Origin: DASZJY01 sp036260255
GTDB lineage: Bacteria > Actinomycetota > Acidimicrobiia > Acidimicrobiales > AC-14
Length of the DNA: 20,336 nt
Assembly: GCA_036260255.1 (NCBI GenBank)
Contig: DATAAF010000046.1
Location: 1-20,336 of the forward strand
Direction: 5' to 3'
Below are positions 19,977 to 20,336 of this stretch, piece by piece. Below the pieces are notes generated by a model. The model did not search any database. It was not told the origin of the DNA and worked only from the letters and a program-made list of their open reading frames with translations. The first letter of the stretch is position 1. Every line of letters begins with the position of its first letter. Both the position numbers and the translations under genes were made by a program.

Positions 19977-20336
19977 AAGCGTTGCAGTACCAACGGCCCG
20001 TGGTGGCACCCGACCTGCCCCGGGTTCCGCCACCCCGGGAGCACCCGAGGTGGTCGAGCCTCCGGTGGCCGCACATCGCCTCCCACCAGGCGAGCGCGTC
20101 GTGACACTTCTCCTCAAGGCCGGCGTCGGGCTCCAGCTTCCCGCCGCTCTCCCGTCCGAACGGTGGATCGGCACTCTCCTCGGTGCGTCCTACGACCTCG
20201 CGGAGGCGCGCTCTTGTCGCGGCCAAGGGCGGGCTGGGATCGCAACCCGCCCCCAGGGAATCGTCCTACCGGTTCCCGCTCGAGACACGCCGCGGGACGG
20301 CAGCGTGCCCCCAGCCTTGGGACCCGAGCGGGAACC
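19977..20336. other. Right end of the window without a convincing gene
   Basis: GC-rich DNA in which a minus-strand frame is open from the edge to 19936 and includes EEKCHDALAWWEAMCGHRRL, but the rest of that frame is Arg/Gly/Ser-rich and has no ribosome site. It may be the end of a gene that starts outside the window. I do not call it. Confidence 0.35.
20271..20336. repeat. 12-bp perfect inverted repeat at the window end
   Basis: GGTTCCCGCTCG (20271-20282) and CGAGCGGGAACC (20325-20336) are exact complements with a 42-base spacer. The right arm may continue past the window edge. Confidence 0.65.

Noticed and set aside
1..20336. CRISPR arrays, rRNA genes, intact tRNA genes, riboswitches
   Set aside because: No regularly spaced repeats, rRNA signatures or complete cloverleaf found on either strand by reading; only the partial tRNA-Pro is supported.

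Overview
This is a high-GC window with G/C at most third codon positions, frequent GTG and TTG starts, and -10-type TACGAT boxes placed just upstream of start codons. Together with its protein families (DUF2277, an RsdA-like anti-sigma tail, group 2 sigma-70, a small Actinobacteria-type unknown protein), it points to an actinomycetote, plausibly an uncultured Acidimicrobiia-like lineage. The class-level call is inference.

Layout. 1-117 is the 3' end of an IS110-type transposase. 135-398 (-) is a DUF2277 protein. 531-2501 (+) is a signalling block: ECF sigma factor, an anti-sigma-like membrane protein whose GTG overlaps the sigma stop, and a STAS anti-anti-sigma protein. 2520-3839 (-) is a peptidylarginine/agmatine deiminase-like enzyme, divergent from a BON-domain membrane protein (3904-4383, +). 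4405-6017 (-) is a RecQ helicase whose start is unclear, behind a 65-codon upstream ORF. 6087-8750 (+) holds a small acidic protein, a GAF/PP2C (RsbU/SpoIIE-type) phosphatase coupled by ATGA, and a group 2 sigma-70 factor. 8939-10485 (-) is a DUF2071 protein coupled to an alpha/beta-hydrolase lipoprotein.

10616-12383 (+) is the most original part. It is a run of three genes I cannot assign to a family, and all three appear to carry copies of the same short D-G-D...H module. The second gene ends in a nine-T tract in GC-rich DNA and the third adds membrane helices. 12393-13238 (-) is an alpha/beta hydrolase with Phe where the nucleophile Ser should be. 13335-14717 (+) is a secreted M1 metallopeptidase with a leaderless-looking promoter.

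14811 onward is more accessory in character: an MFS transporter cut off after its second helix, a possible regulator remnant, a Cys-rich unknown protein started by TTG overlapping a 41-codon ORF, a beta-rich unknown protein, and about 1 kb without convincing genes but with two strong inverted repeats. Then come a 46-residue Cys-rich metallothionein-like protein and a DUF2182 membrane protein, probably one metal-handling unit. At 19299-19341 (-) lies the 3' half of a tRNA-Pro(GGG), a likely attachment-site remnant, followed by two small ATGA-overlapping genes that look like part of an integrated element running off the right edge.

How the genes work together: the STAS protein, the PP2C phosphatase, the two sigma factors and the anti-sigma protein are parts expected of partner-switching or stress-type sigma control, but no HATPase kinase (RsbW type) is present here.
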